This document shows, one piece after another, positions 1-9,706 of a DNA stretch of 64,000 nt. Each line of letters begins with the position of its first letter. Positions within the stretch are counted from its first letter, which is position 1. Under the pieces are notes generated by a model, which was not told the DNA's origin, searched no databases, and was given only the letters and a program-made list of their open reading frames with translations. Where the stretch lies: positions 1 through 64,000 of the forward strand of contig MCFE01000085.1 of NCBI GenBank assembly GCA_002104905.1, written 5' to 3'. The DNA is from Basidiobolus meristosporus CBS 931.73. Taxonomy: Eukaryota; Basidiobolomycota; Basidiobolomycetes; Basidiobolales; Basidiobolaceae. A program made the position numbers and the translations under genes.

Positions 1-104
1 AACTGAACCAAAGGGGCAACTAAGCACAGAATCTCACAATTGTCAGAGAGTGGCAGAAATATTGGCAGATTATTAGCAAGAAGATTCTGGTCTAAGATTG
101 GTTT
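1..104. other. Unassigned AT-rich sequence at window edge
   Basis: No coding region or recognisable repeat is visible. It ends where a solo copia LTR begins; its last 5 bases (GGTTT with the next positions, 100-104) form one copy of the target duplication of that LTR. Confidence 0.4.
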
Positions 105-452
105 TGTTGTAAGAGTCTTGGAGATATTAGAAGTGATTGGGAGAACAAGTAGATTGTATGGTTTTCACTAATGATATATTGAATGTAAAAGTAGTTTTTA
201 TACTTTAACATGGACTTGGCATTAAAAGCACATATAATAGGTTAAGGAAGGCCCCAAGAGCAAGTGTGCAAAGTTTGGGGCTGTTTGGATAACTTTGAGA
301 ATTTTCATGTTCTGAGTACCTGGTACTCTAGTGAAAATATTTTAAGTAAATCCCAACAAGGAATTTGGTCAGTATTCCCCAGGATTTGTAGGTGATGATT
401 TAAGTGAATAAGTTAGGTAAATATTTAGGTGGATTTAGCATCTTTTACAACA
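105..452 (-). repeat. Solo copia LTR with intact target duplication
   Basis: This 348-bp copy of the copia family LTR is in minus orientation: it opens with TGTTGTAAGAGTC and closes with TTTTACAACA. It is flanked on both sides by GGTTT (100-104 and 453-457), so it is a complete insertion reduced to one LTR by recombination. It differs at many sites from the young LTRs of elements B and D and is therefore older. Confidence 0.9.
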
Positions 453-483
453 GGTTTTTGGCATAGCTGGGTTTGGTTATAAA

Positions 484-832
484 TGTTGTAAGAGTCTTGG
501 AGATATTGGAAGTGATTTGGAGAACAAGTAGATTATGTGGTTTTCACTTAATGATTTATTGAATGTAAAAGTAGTATTTATACTTTTACCTGGTCGTGGC
601 ATTACAAACACATAGAATAGGTTATGGAAGGTCCCAAGAACATGTGTGCAAAGTTTGGGGCTGTTCGGACAACTTTGAGAATTTTCATATTCTGGGTACC
701 TGGCATTTTGGTGAAAATATTCTAAGTAAATCCCAAAAAGGAATTTAGTCAGTATTCTCTAGGATTTGAAGGTGATGATCTAAGTTACTAAGTTAGGTGA
801 ATATTTAGGTGGAAATATGAATTTTTACAACA
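484..832 (-). repeat. 3' LTR of element A
   Basis: 349 bp from TGTTGTAAGAG to TTTTTACAACA. The polypurine tract (minus-strand CTGAGTGGGAG) lies just outside it at 833-843, which fixes the LTR boundary. Confidence 0.92.
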
Positions 833-843
833 CTCCCACTCAG

Positions 844-3800
844 CTAAATGTTCATACTGACTAGTCCTAATTTTGACCTAAGATATTCAAACTTGTCTCT
901 AGCTAATGGTTTGGTAAATATGTCTGCAATCATTTCATCTGTACAACAGTAAACTAAGCTAACTAAGTTATTCTCTATAGCTTCACGTATGAAATGATGT
1001 CTAATATCTATGTGCTTGGCTCTAGCATGAAAAGTTGGATTTCTACCTAATTGTATACATCCTTGATTATCTTGAAATAAAGTAACAGGCGTTTTTTGAC
1101 ATAGGCCTAAATCTGTTAAGAGTTTTCTTAACCACATTGCTTCTTTTGTAGCTTCACAGGCTGCCATATACTCTGCCTCTGTAGTAGAAAGTGCTACGGT
1201 TGGTTGCTTTCTTGAATTCCATGAAATTGCTCCTTTACAGTAAAGAAAGGTATATCCTGTGGTGGATCTTCTGTCTTCCAAATTTCGTCCCCAATCAGCA
1301 TCAGAGTATCCCACAAGATCTTGTTCTGAGTCCTTATAAGTGTATCTTAAGCAGATATCAGCAGTTCCTTTTAGGTATCTAAAAATCCGCTTAACTGCTG
1401 CAATATGATCAGATCCATAGTTCTGATTATGTTGGCTGACAACTCCCACTGAATATGAGATATCTGGACGTGTTCCAAGCATCATATACATCAGACTGCC
1501 GACCACAGATTGATAAGGAAAGTCAGGGCTTTCAGATGGCACCAAGCTCTCTTGATTTGGTTGAGTTTTGACCAAGTTAAGGTTTGTCTCCATTGGGGTA
1601 GCTGCCGGTTTACAGTCTTCCATTTTGTACTTCTTTAGTATATCTTGAATATACTTGGATTGACTTAGGGTGATGGTCTGGGTACTTCTGTCTATGGAGA
1701 ACTTAATCCCTAAGTAGTAACTGAGTTCTCCTAGATTGGACATCTTGAACTCCTTAGATAAGTTGGATTTAGTCTCTTCCAATGTTTCTAGGTTATTGGC
1801 GGCTATAATAAGATCATCCACATATAGAGCTAATAGAACTGGATTTGCTCTATCTGGCTTATAGTATATACTATAGTCAGCATTACTCCTTTTGAAACTC
1901 AAAGATTCCAAATAAGAATCTATCTTGCAATTCCAGGCTCTTGGTGATTGTTTGAGACCATATAGTGACTTTTTAAGCTTGCAGACCAAATGGGGGTTAT
2001 TTTGGTCAACAAACCCATCAGGCTGGTCCATATACACATTCTCATCAAGTTCTCCATTCAAAAATGCAGTTTTTACATCCATTTGATGAATAAAAAACTT
2101 ATATTTGGCTGCAATAGCCAATATTAATCTGATGGAATTAAACTTGGCTACCAGTGCAAAGGTCTCAGTATAGTCAAGTCCTTTTGTTTGAGAGTATCCT
2201 TTGGCTACAAGTCTTGCTTTGTATCTTTCAATTGTACCATCAGCCTTGTATTTTGTCTTGAAGACCCATCTGCATCCAATTGATTTTTGGTTGATTGGTA
2301 ATTTGACTAAGTTTGTACCCTCATTGATATAGTAATTTGGGCTATTTCTTGTCCAATTGGATCTCTGGGCATTTGATACCGGAATGATCACTTCTGGGAT
2401 ATTCCTGGGCACTGATTCTGGCTGAGCCATGGTTGTAGAGTCCTCTGGAGTGAAAAAACTTTCATTGTTTTGCTCTGATTCAATCCTGACAATTGGTGGA
2501 CTTGAGATCAAATTTTTGTCATCATCTGATGTCATTTTTTGTGAAAATTTTGAATTTTCATCAAGCAACACATCCCTGGACTTGATCATTTTACGCAAAT
2601 AATCAAAATTGATGTGTCCAAATCTCCTGTGCCAAAGCATTGGTGTTTCTTCATTTAAGTTATTTATATTGGCTTCCAGATATGATGGAATATAAGTCAA
2701 CTTGTATAGATTCTGATCTCTGATGCCCAAAGCTATATGAGCACCATTATGATCAGTGATCCTGCATCCAGAATTGTCAAAACTGAAACTGAGTCCTTCT
2801 GCTGTGGCCTTGCTTACAGAGAGTAGGTTCTTGGCTATTTCTGGTACATAGAGTACTTCTTTAAAGGCCAGTGTATGGCTTCCTTCACTGCTTCTAAGGT
2901 TTACTTGGATAGTTCCTTCTCCCACTGCATCAAGTGTTCTATTGTCACCCATGAAAACCTTCTTAATTGGAATTTCTTGATATTGGGTAAAAAGTTCTTT
3001 TTGGTGTGTAAAGTGTTGAGAAGCTCCAGAGTCAATATACCACGTCTGAGAATCCTTGTTTGTGGTCATATTTAGTGCAGATATGAATAGTCTATCTTCA
3101 GTTGTTGCAGCATTTTGATATTCAGGCGTCTTTTGCTGATAATCTCTTTTTTTGAAACACCGGTCTGATGTGTGTCCTTTCCTTTTGCAGTAGTTGCAAA
3201 ATAGGTTGCTGTTGCCTTTGTAGGGTCTTGGGTACCTCCTTTGTTGGTTATCATTGCTTATTAAAGCATTTTCTTCTTCCTTCTTGTTGGCGCTTGGTTT
3301 TCTTAATTCTTCATCCAGGAGCCTTCCATATACGTAATTTAAGGTCAAATCTTCAGTTCTGGACTCTAGGGCTGATACAAGGCCCTGAGACTCATCTGTC
3401 AGGCTATTCAGGATGGTAACTATCACATCCTCATCAGTAGTTGGTACGCCCACAGATTCCATCTCATCTACCAGCAGGGTAATTCTGTTAATCAGATTTT
3501 TCATTTCTTCTCCTGGCAGCATCTTTGTAGTAAAGAGTTTTTGTCTCAGATACATTTTCTTGGCAGCTGAACATGACTGGTAGGTGTCTTCTAATGCCTT
3601 CCAGGCATTCTTTGCCGTTTTTGCTCTTGAGCATTGAATTAGCAATTTGTCCTTGACATTAAGGCAAATGCAGTTAAAGGCACTTTGTTCTTTCTTCTGG
3701 TACTTCAAGGCTTCCTCTCCCACATTTTTAGGAGGGCATTCTTCTCCCATGACAATATCCCAAAGGCCTCTTTCTTGTAGCAGCATCTTCATTGTCACCT

Positions 3801-3900
3801 TCCACACTTGGTAGTTAGATCCATCCAACTTTTCAGCAGAGGGAAAAATTCCAGTAATAGCAGTAGTAGACATTGCAGAGAGTGACAGCTTGGGGCTCAT
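844..3900 (-). CDS. Gag-Pol polyprotein of element A, integrase deleted in frame
   Basis: A single open frame of about 1018 aa, read from the ATG at 3900 inside the primer-binding site; the frame stays open upstream into the LTR, but that part lies before the likely transcript start. In order it has the copia gag region, a CCHC knuckle (CNYCKRKGHTSDRC), an aspartic protease with the DSGA motif, the start of the pre-integrase region (LWHRRFGHINFDYLRKM), then reverse transcriptase (QMDVKTAFLNGELDE, LYVDDLI) and RNase H (YSDADWG, STTEAEYMAA). Against element B it lacks 260 codons, from the pre-integrase region through the whole integrase core, and 45 codons of the linker. Both gaps are multiples of three. 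The product could process itself and copy RNA but could not integrate without integrase supplied by another copy. Confidence 0.85.
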   Translation of the reverse strand: MSPKLSLSAMSTTAITGIFPSAEKLDGSNYQVWKVTMKMLLQERGLWDIVMGEECPPKNVGEEALKYQKKEQSAFNCICLNVKDKLLIQCSRAKTAKNAWKALEDTYQSCSAAKKMYLRQKLFTTKMLPGEEMKNLINRITLLVDEMESVGVPTTDEDVIVTILNSLTDESQGLVSALESRTEDLTLNYVYGRLLDEELRKPSANKKEEENALISNDNQQRRYPRPYKGNSNLFCNYCKRKGHTSDRCFKKRDYQQKTPEYQNAATTEDRLFISALNMTTNKDSQTWYIDSGASQHFTHQKELFTQYQEIPIKKVFMGDNRTLDAVGEGTIQVNLRSSEGSHTLAFKEVLYVPEIAKNLLSVSKATAEGLSFSFDNSGCRITDHNGAHIALGIRDQNLYKLTYIPSYLEANINNLNEETPMLWHRRFGHINFDYLRKMIKSRDVLLDENSKFSQKMTSDDDKNLISSPPIVRIESEQNNESFFTPEDSTTMAQPESVPRNIPEVIIPVSNAQRSNWTRNSPNYYINEGTNLVKLPINQKSIGCRWVFKTKYKADGTIERYKARLVAKGYSQTKGLDYTETFALVAKFNSIRLILAIAAKYKFFIHQMDVKTAFLNGELDENVYMDQPDGFVDQNNPHLVCKLKKSLYGLKQSPRAWNCKIDSYLESLSFKRSNADYSIYYKPDRANPVLLALYVDDLIIAANNLETLEETKSNLSKEFKMSNLGELSYYLGIKFSIDRSTQTITLSQSKYIQDILKKYKMEDCKPAATPMETNLNLVKTQPNQESLVPSESPDFPYQSVVGSLMYMMLGTRPDISYSVGVVSQHNQNYGSDHIAAVKRIFRYLKGTADICLRYTYKDSEQDLVGYSDADWGRNLEDRRSTTGYTFLYCKGAISWNSRKQPTVALSTTEAEYMAACEATKEAMWLRKLLTDLGLCQKTPVTLFQDNQGCIQLGRNPTFHARAKHIDIRHHFIREAIENNLVSLVYCCTDEMIADIFTKPLARDKFEYLRSKLGLVSMNI

Positions 3901-3904
3901 AACC

Positions 3905-4252
3905 TGTTGTAAGAGTCTTGGAGATATTGGAAGTGATTTGGAGAACAAGTAGATTATGTGGTTTCAACTTAATGATTTATTGAATGTAAAGTAGTATTTA
4001 TACTTTTACCTGGTCTTGGCATTACAAACATGTAGAATAGGTTATGGAAGGTCCCAAGAACATGTGTGCCAAGTTTGGGGCTGTTTGGACAACTTTGAGA
4101 ATTTTCATATTCTGGGTACCTGGCATTTTGGTGAAAATATTCTAAGTAAATCCCGACAAGGAATTTAGTCAGTATTCTCTAGGATTTGAAGGTGATGATC
4201 TAAGTGACTAAGTTAGGTGAATATTTAGGTGGAAATACAAACTTTTACAACA
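3905..4252 (-). repeat. 5' LTR of element A
   Basis: 348-bp LTR followed on the minus strand by the primer-binding site (3893-3904, GGTTATGAGCCC). Its sense strand carries a TATAAATA box and, downstream, AATAAA, as in the other copies. Confidence 0.9.
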
Positions 4253-6388
4253 ATAAAGGCAATGGAGTTGGTTTGCTATGCAGGATAAGCTTGGTGCTCT
4301 TTGGAGTGCTAGATATGCTAGGCTAGGGTAGAGATCAGACTGGAATTGGGGAATTCTTAATTTTGCTGAGACACACACTAACCCAAAAGGTTCAGGAAAC
4401 TTTATTTATACTTTCTGGTTAAGTTGAATTAGAAAGCACCAAGAGTCTGGACTAATTGATATCAACTTGGGTGTTTATGAATGCTTAAGATAATTGCAAA
4501 TTGCATCATCAATCAGCTGATGTCTCTACAGCTGCTAAGTGGTTGGATAGATCTCCGATGATTAATCACTTATGAAGGCTTGGCAGTTCAGTTGACTATG
4601 TAATGACTACATCAAAATTGATCAGGTTTGACAGCTAAAAATAGATTTTGAGAAGGTATAGTTAAACCATGACTGGAATTAGCTATGTTAGGGTTAGGGG
4701 AAATCAGCTAGGGCACTAGATTTCCTAACTTGGTAAAATTGGCTATTTTTCTGAATGTCAATGCACAACAAGTCTGACAACTGAATCTAGGAGCTGCATT
4801 GTAAGTTCATATCATTTCTGGTGAGATCAGGCATTTCTGGTAATTCTAAGGGCTGCTGGGTGTAGCTTGCAAAATTGCCAGAAACTTTAAGTTCAACCTA
4901 AATAGCTTGACTTTCTTTATTTATTTGTATAAGGTACCAAATACTTGCACATAATGCTTGGAGGGCTTTGGACTACTTAAGATTTCTTCATTCTCTGAGT
5001 ACTCAATATGGATATTAAAAGTAAATCCAATCAAGGTACCTGGGTCAAACTCTCTAAGATTTGTATATTGTTATCCAAGTGACCAAGATAAGCAAATCTT
5101 TAGATAAAAATACAAAACTTATATTCCTATATGTAGATTCTGGAGTCAGTCTCTCAGTACTAAACACCAGGGCAAATACAAGACTCAGAGATCTATCTGC
5201 AATACTATTCTGGAGGGTAACTTTTACTTCCTGTTCTATAGTGAGTATTCCTATTTGTAATTTATTCTAACAGCAGTGAGTAGCTATCAGCACTAAAATT
5301 ACATGCATGTAGCAGACTACCTCATGGGGCTGGTGTTTTGATTATCATAGGTAGTATTGAGTTAATACAAAGAACTGGAACCATTGCACAATAATCAAAT
5401 CCTGTCAATTCAACATAAATGAATTACTATGCTTTGAGGTGTGATTGGTCAGTATTAGCACTGTGGGGCCTTGCAGAGGTCCCAGGAAGTGGCTCAAAGT
5501 GACATAATGATGTGTGAATTTAGGGGCAACTGGAATTTACCTGAGGGAACTAGAGGGTTGCATAACATGGAGTTGGCAATCTCCACTGCTGGAAGCATCT
5601 TGCATCAGAACTCTAGGGAGTACTGAGTATAGCGCAACTGAAAAGTCTAATACTTGTAGTGTTATCAGTTTGTTACAATATTATCTTTTTAAATAAATAG
5701 GATGATACTCTTGAGCAACCTTTTGGCTTATATTGCTATTATACAGGCTCTACAAAGCATTGAATAGTTGCAGGATAAGCTTCAAACTACAATAAATTGA
5801 TATTGCTTCATTTTGCCTGGAAAATGATTATTAAGACATGCAAATATCCCACAACTAGGCACTGATTTATTTTCTTCAGAGTAACTTAAGTGGTGGTATA
5901 GACATAGTGGGAGTAGGTCAGACCTGAAATCATTTGGTCTCTAACATCTAAAGCAATACAAGTAGTACTTGGACTAGTAACCTATCATCTAGAATTGTCA
6001 AAGCTGAAGCTGGGTGCTGTGTGGTAGTCTTGCCTACAAAAGATAGTTTCTTGCTATTACAGGCACATTGAACATTTCTTAGAAGGAAATGCCTGTTTCC
6101 CATATTGTCTATTCCATTTGCACAGATCTCCGGACATTTGCTTCAAGTGCTCTCTAGCTTACCAAGCTTGGGAAACTCTTCATAATATGCCAAAAGTTAT
6201 AATAGATCTATACAGTTTCAAGTGACCCTGAAAACAATATATGACATTTGAGAATGCTGATTTGTAGTGGTTAAGGGTAAACATGGCTGTATGTATTGTC
6301 ACTGCACCCAAGTACTCACTGGATCTGGTTAGTTATTTTACAGTCTTCAGAACTCAAAGAGTTATGCACAAATTTCAGGTGATGTTTT
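4253..6388. other. Gene-free stretch with decayed copia scraps
   Basis: No intact coding region is visible over 2.1 kb. About 4900-5110 resembles a worn minus-oriented copia LTR (matches around the TGGTACC and GTAAATCC segments). The rest is AT-rich and unassigned. Confidence 0.5.
5930..6105 (-). pseudogene. Decayed copia protease/pre-integrase fragment
   Basis: On the minus strand this stretch follows the copia region around the LSVSKATAEGLSFSFD segment of element B, for example the block with AGAATTGTCAAAGCTGAAGC at 5993-6012. It is broken by substitutions and gaps and is much older than elements A, B and D. Confidence 0.55.
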
Positions 6389-6721
6389 TGTTGTAAACAT
6401 TTGCAATTCCATCTAGATATTAACCTAACTTAGTCACTTAGATCATTACCTACAAATCCTAGTGAATACTGGCAAAATTCCTTGTCAGGATTGACAAAAT
6501 ATTTGATACCCAGACAATGAGAATTCTCACAGTTGTCCAAACAGCCCCACACTTTGCACACATGCTTTTGAGACTTTTCTAATCCTACTATATATGTTTG
6601 TTGTGCCAAGACAATGTAAAAGTATGAATACTACTTTTACATTCAATAAATCATCTAGTGAAAACCACACAACCTGCTTCTTTTCCTAATCACTTTGAAT
6701 AGTTCCAAGACTCTTACAACA
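6389..6721 (+). repeat. Solo copia LTR, plus orientation, with target duplication
   Basis: A 333-bp LTR from TGTTGTAAACATTTG to CTCTTACAACA. GTTTT is present on both sides (6384-6388 and 6722-6726). It carries the TATA-like segment and the AATAAA signal of the family. Confidence 0.85.
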
Positions 6722-6726
6722 GTTTT

Positions 6727-6966
6727 ACCTAGGTATTTCCACCAACCCACCACACACTCAGAACATGATAAATCTTGAGGTTGCCCAAACAGCCCCAAAC
6801 TTTGACATAGGCTCTTAGGATCTTACTAAGCATATTTTTTATGATTGTTTTGCCAAGTCTATGCAAAAGCGCTAATATGACTCAATTACTCAACTAAGCA
6901 TTATGTGAGAGCCCTGTAATCTATTTACTTGGCCAATCACTTCCAAGATCTCCAAACTCTCACAAT
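6727..6966 (+). repeat. Degraded copia LTR fragment
   Basis: Diverged plus-oriented LTR similarity: the CAAACAGCCCCAAACTTTG block, TGTTTTGCCAAG and a final CCAATCACTTCCAAGATCTCC block are recognisable. No clean ends are left. Confidence 0.6.
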
Positions 6967-7681
6967 GCTGATAAGCATTGTTTTTTTCTGGTAGCTGTGA
7001 AATTTCTAAACTCATATATCTTGGCCTCATTTTGCCAATTTCTTAAACATATATCATATGAGTGTATTTTGCAGTTGCAATAGCTACATGAAGGATATTG
7101 CTTTCTTTAAGTAGGCCTGGGTATATTTCTGGCTTTGTGGGAGGTTTGCATTTATTGGAGGTAAATTGGACAACTGATTTATGTGGCTTAACTTAAAATA
7201 TAGTTGATGAGAAGGTAGTCTCACTAGCTTTAAATGGTAAAGGTCAAAAAAGTCTCTATTCAATATGCTTGGGATGGTTTTTAATGCATGTATTCAAAGT
7301 TTGGGCTATTGGGACAACCTTGAGACTTTGTATCCCATGTACCTGGGTTTTGGCCAAATATGCTGAGCAAATGTTAAAAAGTAGTATGACCATGATTCCT
7401 GAGTAAATGTAGAATGTGAATCTAGTGATCAAGTTAAGAGAATCTTCTAATCTTGTTACACAGCTTCAAAATGCTGATGATTATCACAGAATACTCATTG
7501 ATAGCTTCTTCCTCCTAAATAAGGTCTACCATTATCTTATTGAGCCATGAGCCTTATGCAGTAGTTTTTGCAATGCACCTTATAGTCACCTATCTTAGCC
7601 ACTTAGATCTTTACCTACAAATATTAGAGAACTCTGACTAAACTCCTTGCTGGATTTACTTGAGTACTTTTACCAAGAAGC
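6967..7681. other. Gene-free stretch with LTR scraps
   Basis: Around 7270-7470 a minus-oriented LTR relic can be followed (AAAGTTTGGG, GGGACAACCTTGAGA, GTACCTGGG). Around 7575-7672 there is a plus-oriented LTR head fragment (CACTTAGATCTTTACCTACAAAT). Nothing coding is seen. Confidence 0.45.
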
Positions 7682-7758
7682 TGTTGTAACAGTTCTGGAG
7701 ATATTGGAGGCAATTGGGAGAGCAAGTGGACTATGTGGCTTTCACCTAATGATTCATT
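7682..7758 (-). repeat. Copia LTR relic, interrupted by the foldback element
   Basis: The LTR head TGTTGTAACAG...TGGCTTTCACCTAATGATTCATT is followed by the foldback element. The LTR resumes at 8492 (ATTGAGTGAGAAAGTTGTGTTTATACTTTAC) and fades after about 8530. The split falls exactly between two ATT copies. Confidence 0.7.
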
Positions 7759-8491
7759 AGACTTGTTCTGTTGGATAGTGCCACATTGAGCCATTAGTGC
7801 CAAATGATGCCATAGTGTGCCCAAGAGGCCAAGTGAGCCTATACTTGGCCACAGAGTGAGAAACATAGATCTGCATCTTCATGCAAAGCAGCCCATGTGT
7901 TTCACCTATGATGCAGGAGAAAATCCATTTTGTGATGTTTTTTTTGTGGATCAATATTGTGCAGTATGTGTAAGAGCACTAAAGGATTGAAGATATACAT
8001 CTGGTACTCAATACCCATGGCACTCTGGATCTAGCTCCTGTGGCTTGTAACATGTCACAAAAATGCATGGCACTATCTTGGTCCACTGGCACTATCTGAC
8101 ACTATAAGTACTTTGTACTGATCTTACTTTAGGGCTAATATTTAAATATAGTGCCAGATAGTGCCAGTGGACCAAGATAGTGCCATGCATTTTTGTGACA
8201 TGTTACAAGCCACAGGAGCTAGATCCAGAGTGCCAAGGGTATTGAGTACTAGATGCATATCTTCAATCCTTTTGTGCACTTGCACATCCTGTACAACATT
8301 TACCTAAAAAAAAGGTCAAAAAATGGATTTTCTCCATCACAATGAGTGAAACACAGGGGCTGCTTTGCATGAAGATGCAGAGCTGTGCTGCACACTCTGT
8401 GGCAAGTGTAGGCTCACTTGACCTCCCTGGCACACTATGGCATCATTTGGCACTCATAGCTCAATGTGGCACTATCCAACAGAACAAGTCT
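7759..8491. mobile_element. 733-bp foldback (long inverted repeat) element
   Basis: The two halves are long inverted repeats: left arm about 7759-8107, right arm about 8152-8491, around a spacer of roughly 45 bp. Outer ends read AGACTTGTTCTGTTGGATAG and its reverse complement; the inner 90 or so bases of the arms match almost perfectly, while the middle has small gaps. A GGCACTAT/ATAGTGCC motif recurs in both arms. The element is flanked by ATT on each side (7756-7758 and 8492-8494); removing it with one ATT restores the normal copia LTR spacing. It has no coding capacity, so it would be non-autonomous. A 3-bp duplication is compatible with PIF/Harbinger or CACTA superfamilies, but the ends do not identify either. 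Confidence 0.85.
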
Positions 8492-8904
8492 ATTGAGTGA
8501 GAAAGTTGTGTTTATACTTTACATGCATTTGGTACCTGCCTAAACATATTTTTCATGCTTGTTTTGCCATGATCAGGTAAAAGTTGCATATATATTCATA
8601 TAGTACTAGCAATGCAAACCTATAAAATTTGCTTATCCTAAGAAACTAGTACAACAGGGCCAGCATAATACCACTGTAATAACAGCTTAACTTCCAAATA
8701 TCTCAAAATTCATAAAACTTGATATCTTAGGTGCTAAATACTTAGCAGACAAGCAATCATATTTTTGTGAGGAGACTAGGGTAAATGTTGTAAGCTTTGA
8801 AATACACTCAAGTGTTCACCAAGCTTACTCACTTGGATCATAACTCACTAATTGTACATAATACTGCCCATACTCCATGTTGGGATTTACTTCGGTAACT
8901 TTTA

Positions 8905-9345
8905 CCAAGATACATGTGGGTCTACTTCACAGAGAAAAAGGAAGAAGCTCTGTCCAAGCTCAGAAAGCTTAATGCCATGGTGGAGAGAGAAATTGGTGAA
9001 AAAATCCAAAAAATACACTCAGGCAATGATGGATGATGTACCTCAAAACTCCTCATCCACTTCTGCAAGATTCATTGGATAAAGCAAGAGACTACTGTAC
9101 CATACTCCCCACAGCAAAATGGAGTAGCAGAATGTGCAAACAGATCAATAACTGATACAACAAGATCTCTGATCCATGGTCAAAAATATCCTTTGATTTA
9201 TGGGTGGAATCAGTTGCCACAGCTGTATACCTTAAAAATAGGAGTTATAACAGAATACATGGGAATAAAGTTCTCCATAGACCAAAGTACCCAGACCATC
9301 ACCCTAAGCTAGTCTAAGTATATTCAAGATATATTAAAAGGAGTA
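8905..9345 (+). pseudogene. Copia integrase and reverse transcriptase fragments
   Basis: Plus-strand sequence matches the copia integrase core of element B (the segment with YFMERKEEALSKL through PYSPQQNGVAE and YLKNRSYNR), with stops and frameshifts. At about 9261 it jumps to a short reverse transcriptase piece (GIKFSIDQSTQTITLS, SKYIQDIL). The join implies a large internal deletion. Confidence 0.8.
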
Positions 9346-9353
9346 CTAAATAG

Positions 9354-9703
9354 TGCTGTAAAAAAATCTGTAATTTCACCCAAGTAATTGCCTAACTTAG
9401 TCACTTAGATCATTACCTTCATATCCCAGAGAATACTGACAAAATTCCTTGTTGGGATTCACTTAGAATATTTTCACCAAAATATCAGGTACCCAGAGGA
9501 TGAAAATTCTTGAAGTTGTCCAATCAGCCCCAAACTTTGCACACATGTTCTTGGGACCTTCCTTAACCTATTCTATGGGTTTGTTATGCCAAGACCATGT
9601 AAAGTATAAATACTACTTTTACATTCAATAAATCATTAAGTGAAAACCACATAATCTACTTGTCCTCCCAATCACTTCCAATATCTCCAAGACTCTTACA
9701 ACA
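9354..9703 (+). repeat. 5' LTR of element C
   Basis: 350 bp from TGCTGTAAAAAAATC to CTCTTACAACA; the primer-binding site follows directly. Confidence 0.88.
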
Positions 9704-9706
9704 GGT

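Larger units (their letters stand above)
484..4252 (-). mobile_element. Copia element A, complete with LTRs but lacking integrase
   Basis: A Ty1/copia retrotransposon on the minus strand with 3' LTR at 484-832, 5' LTR at 3905-4252 and target duplication ATAAA (479-483 and 4253-4257). The two LTRs differ at about a dozen positions by eye, so the insertion is of middle age. The internal region carries one uninterrupted frame but is shorter than in element B by 780 bp and 135 bp, which removes integrase and part of the linker before reverse transcriptase. The primer-binding site next to the 5' LTR is the same as in B. Confidence 0.93.

Noticed and set aside
844-3900. Element A deletions as introns removed by splicing before retrotransposition
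   Set aside because: The junctions lie in TGATCAA and ACTTAG direct repeats and cannot be placed to give GT...AG ends, so repeat-mediated deletion or template switching fits better.
4686-4702. GTTAGGGTTAGGGG as a telomere-like tract
   Set aside because: Only two units in transposon-rich DNA, too short to set apart from chance.
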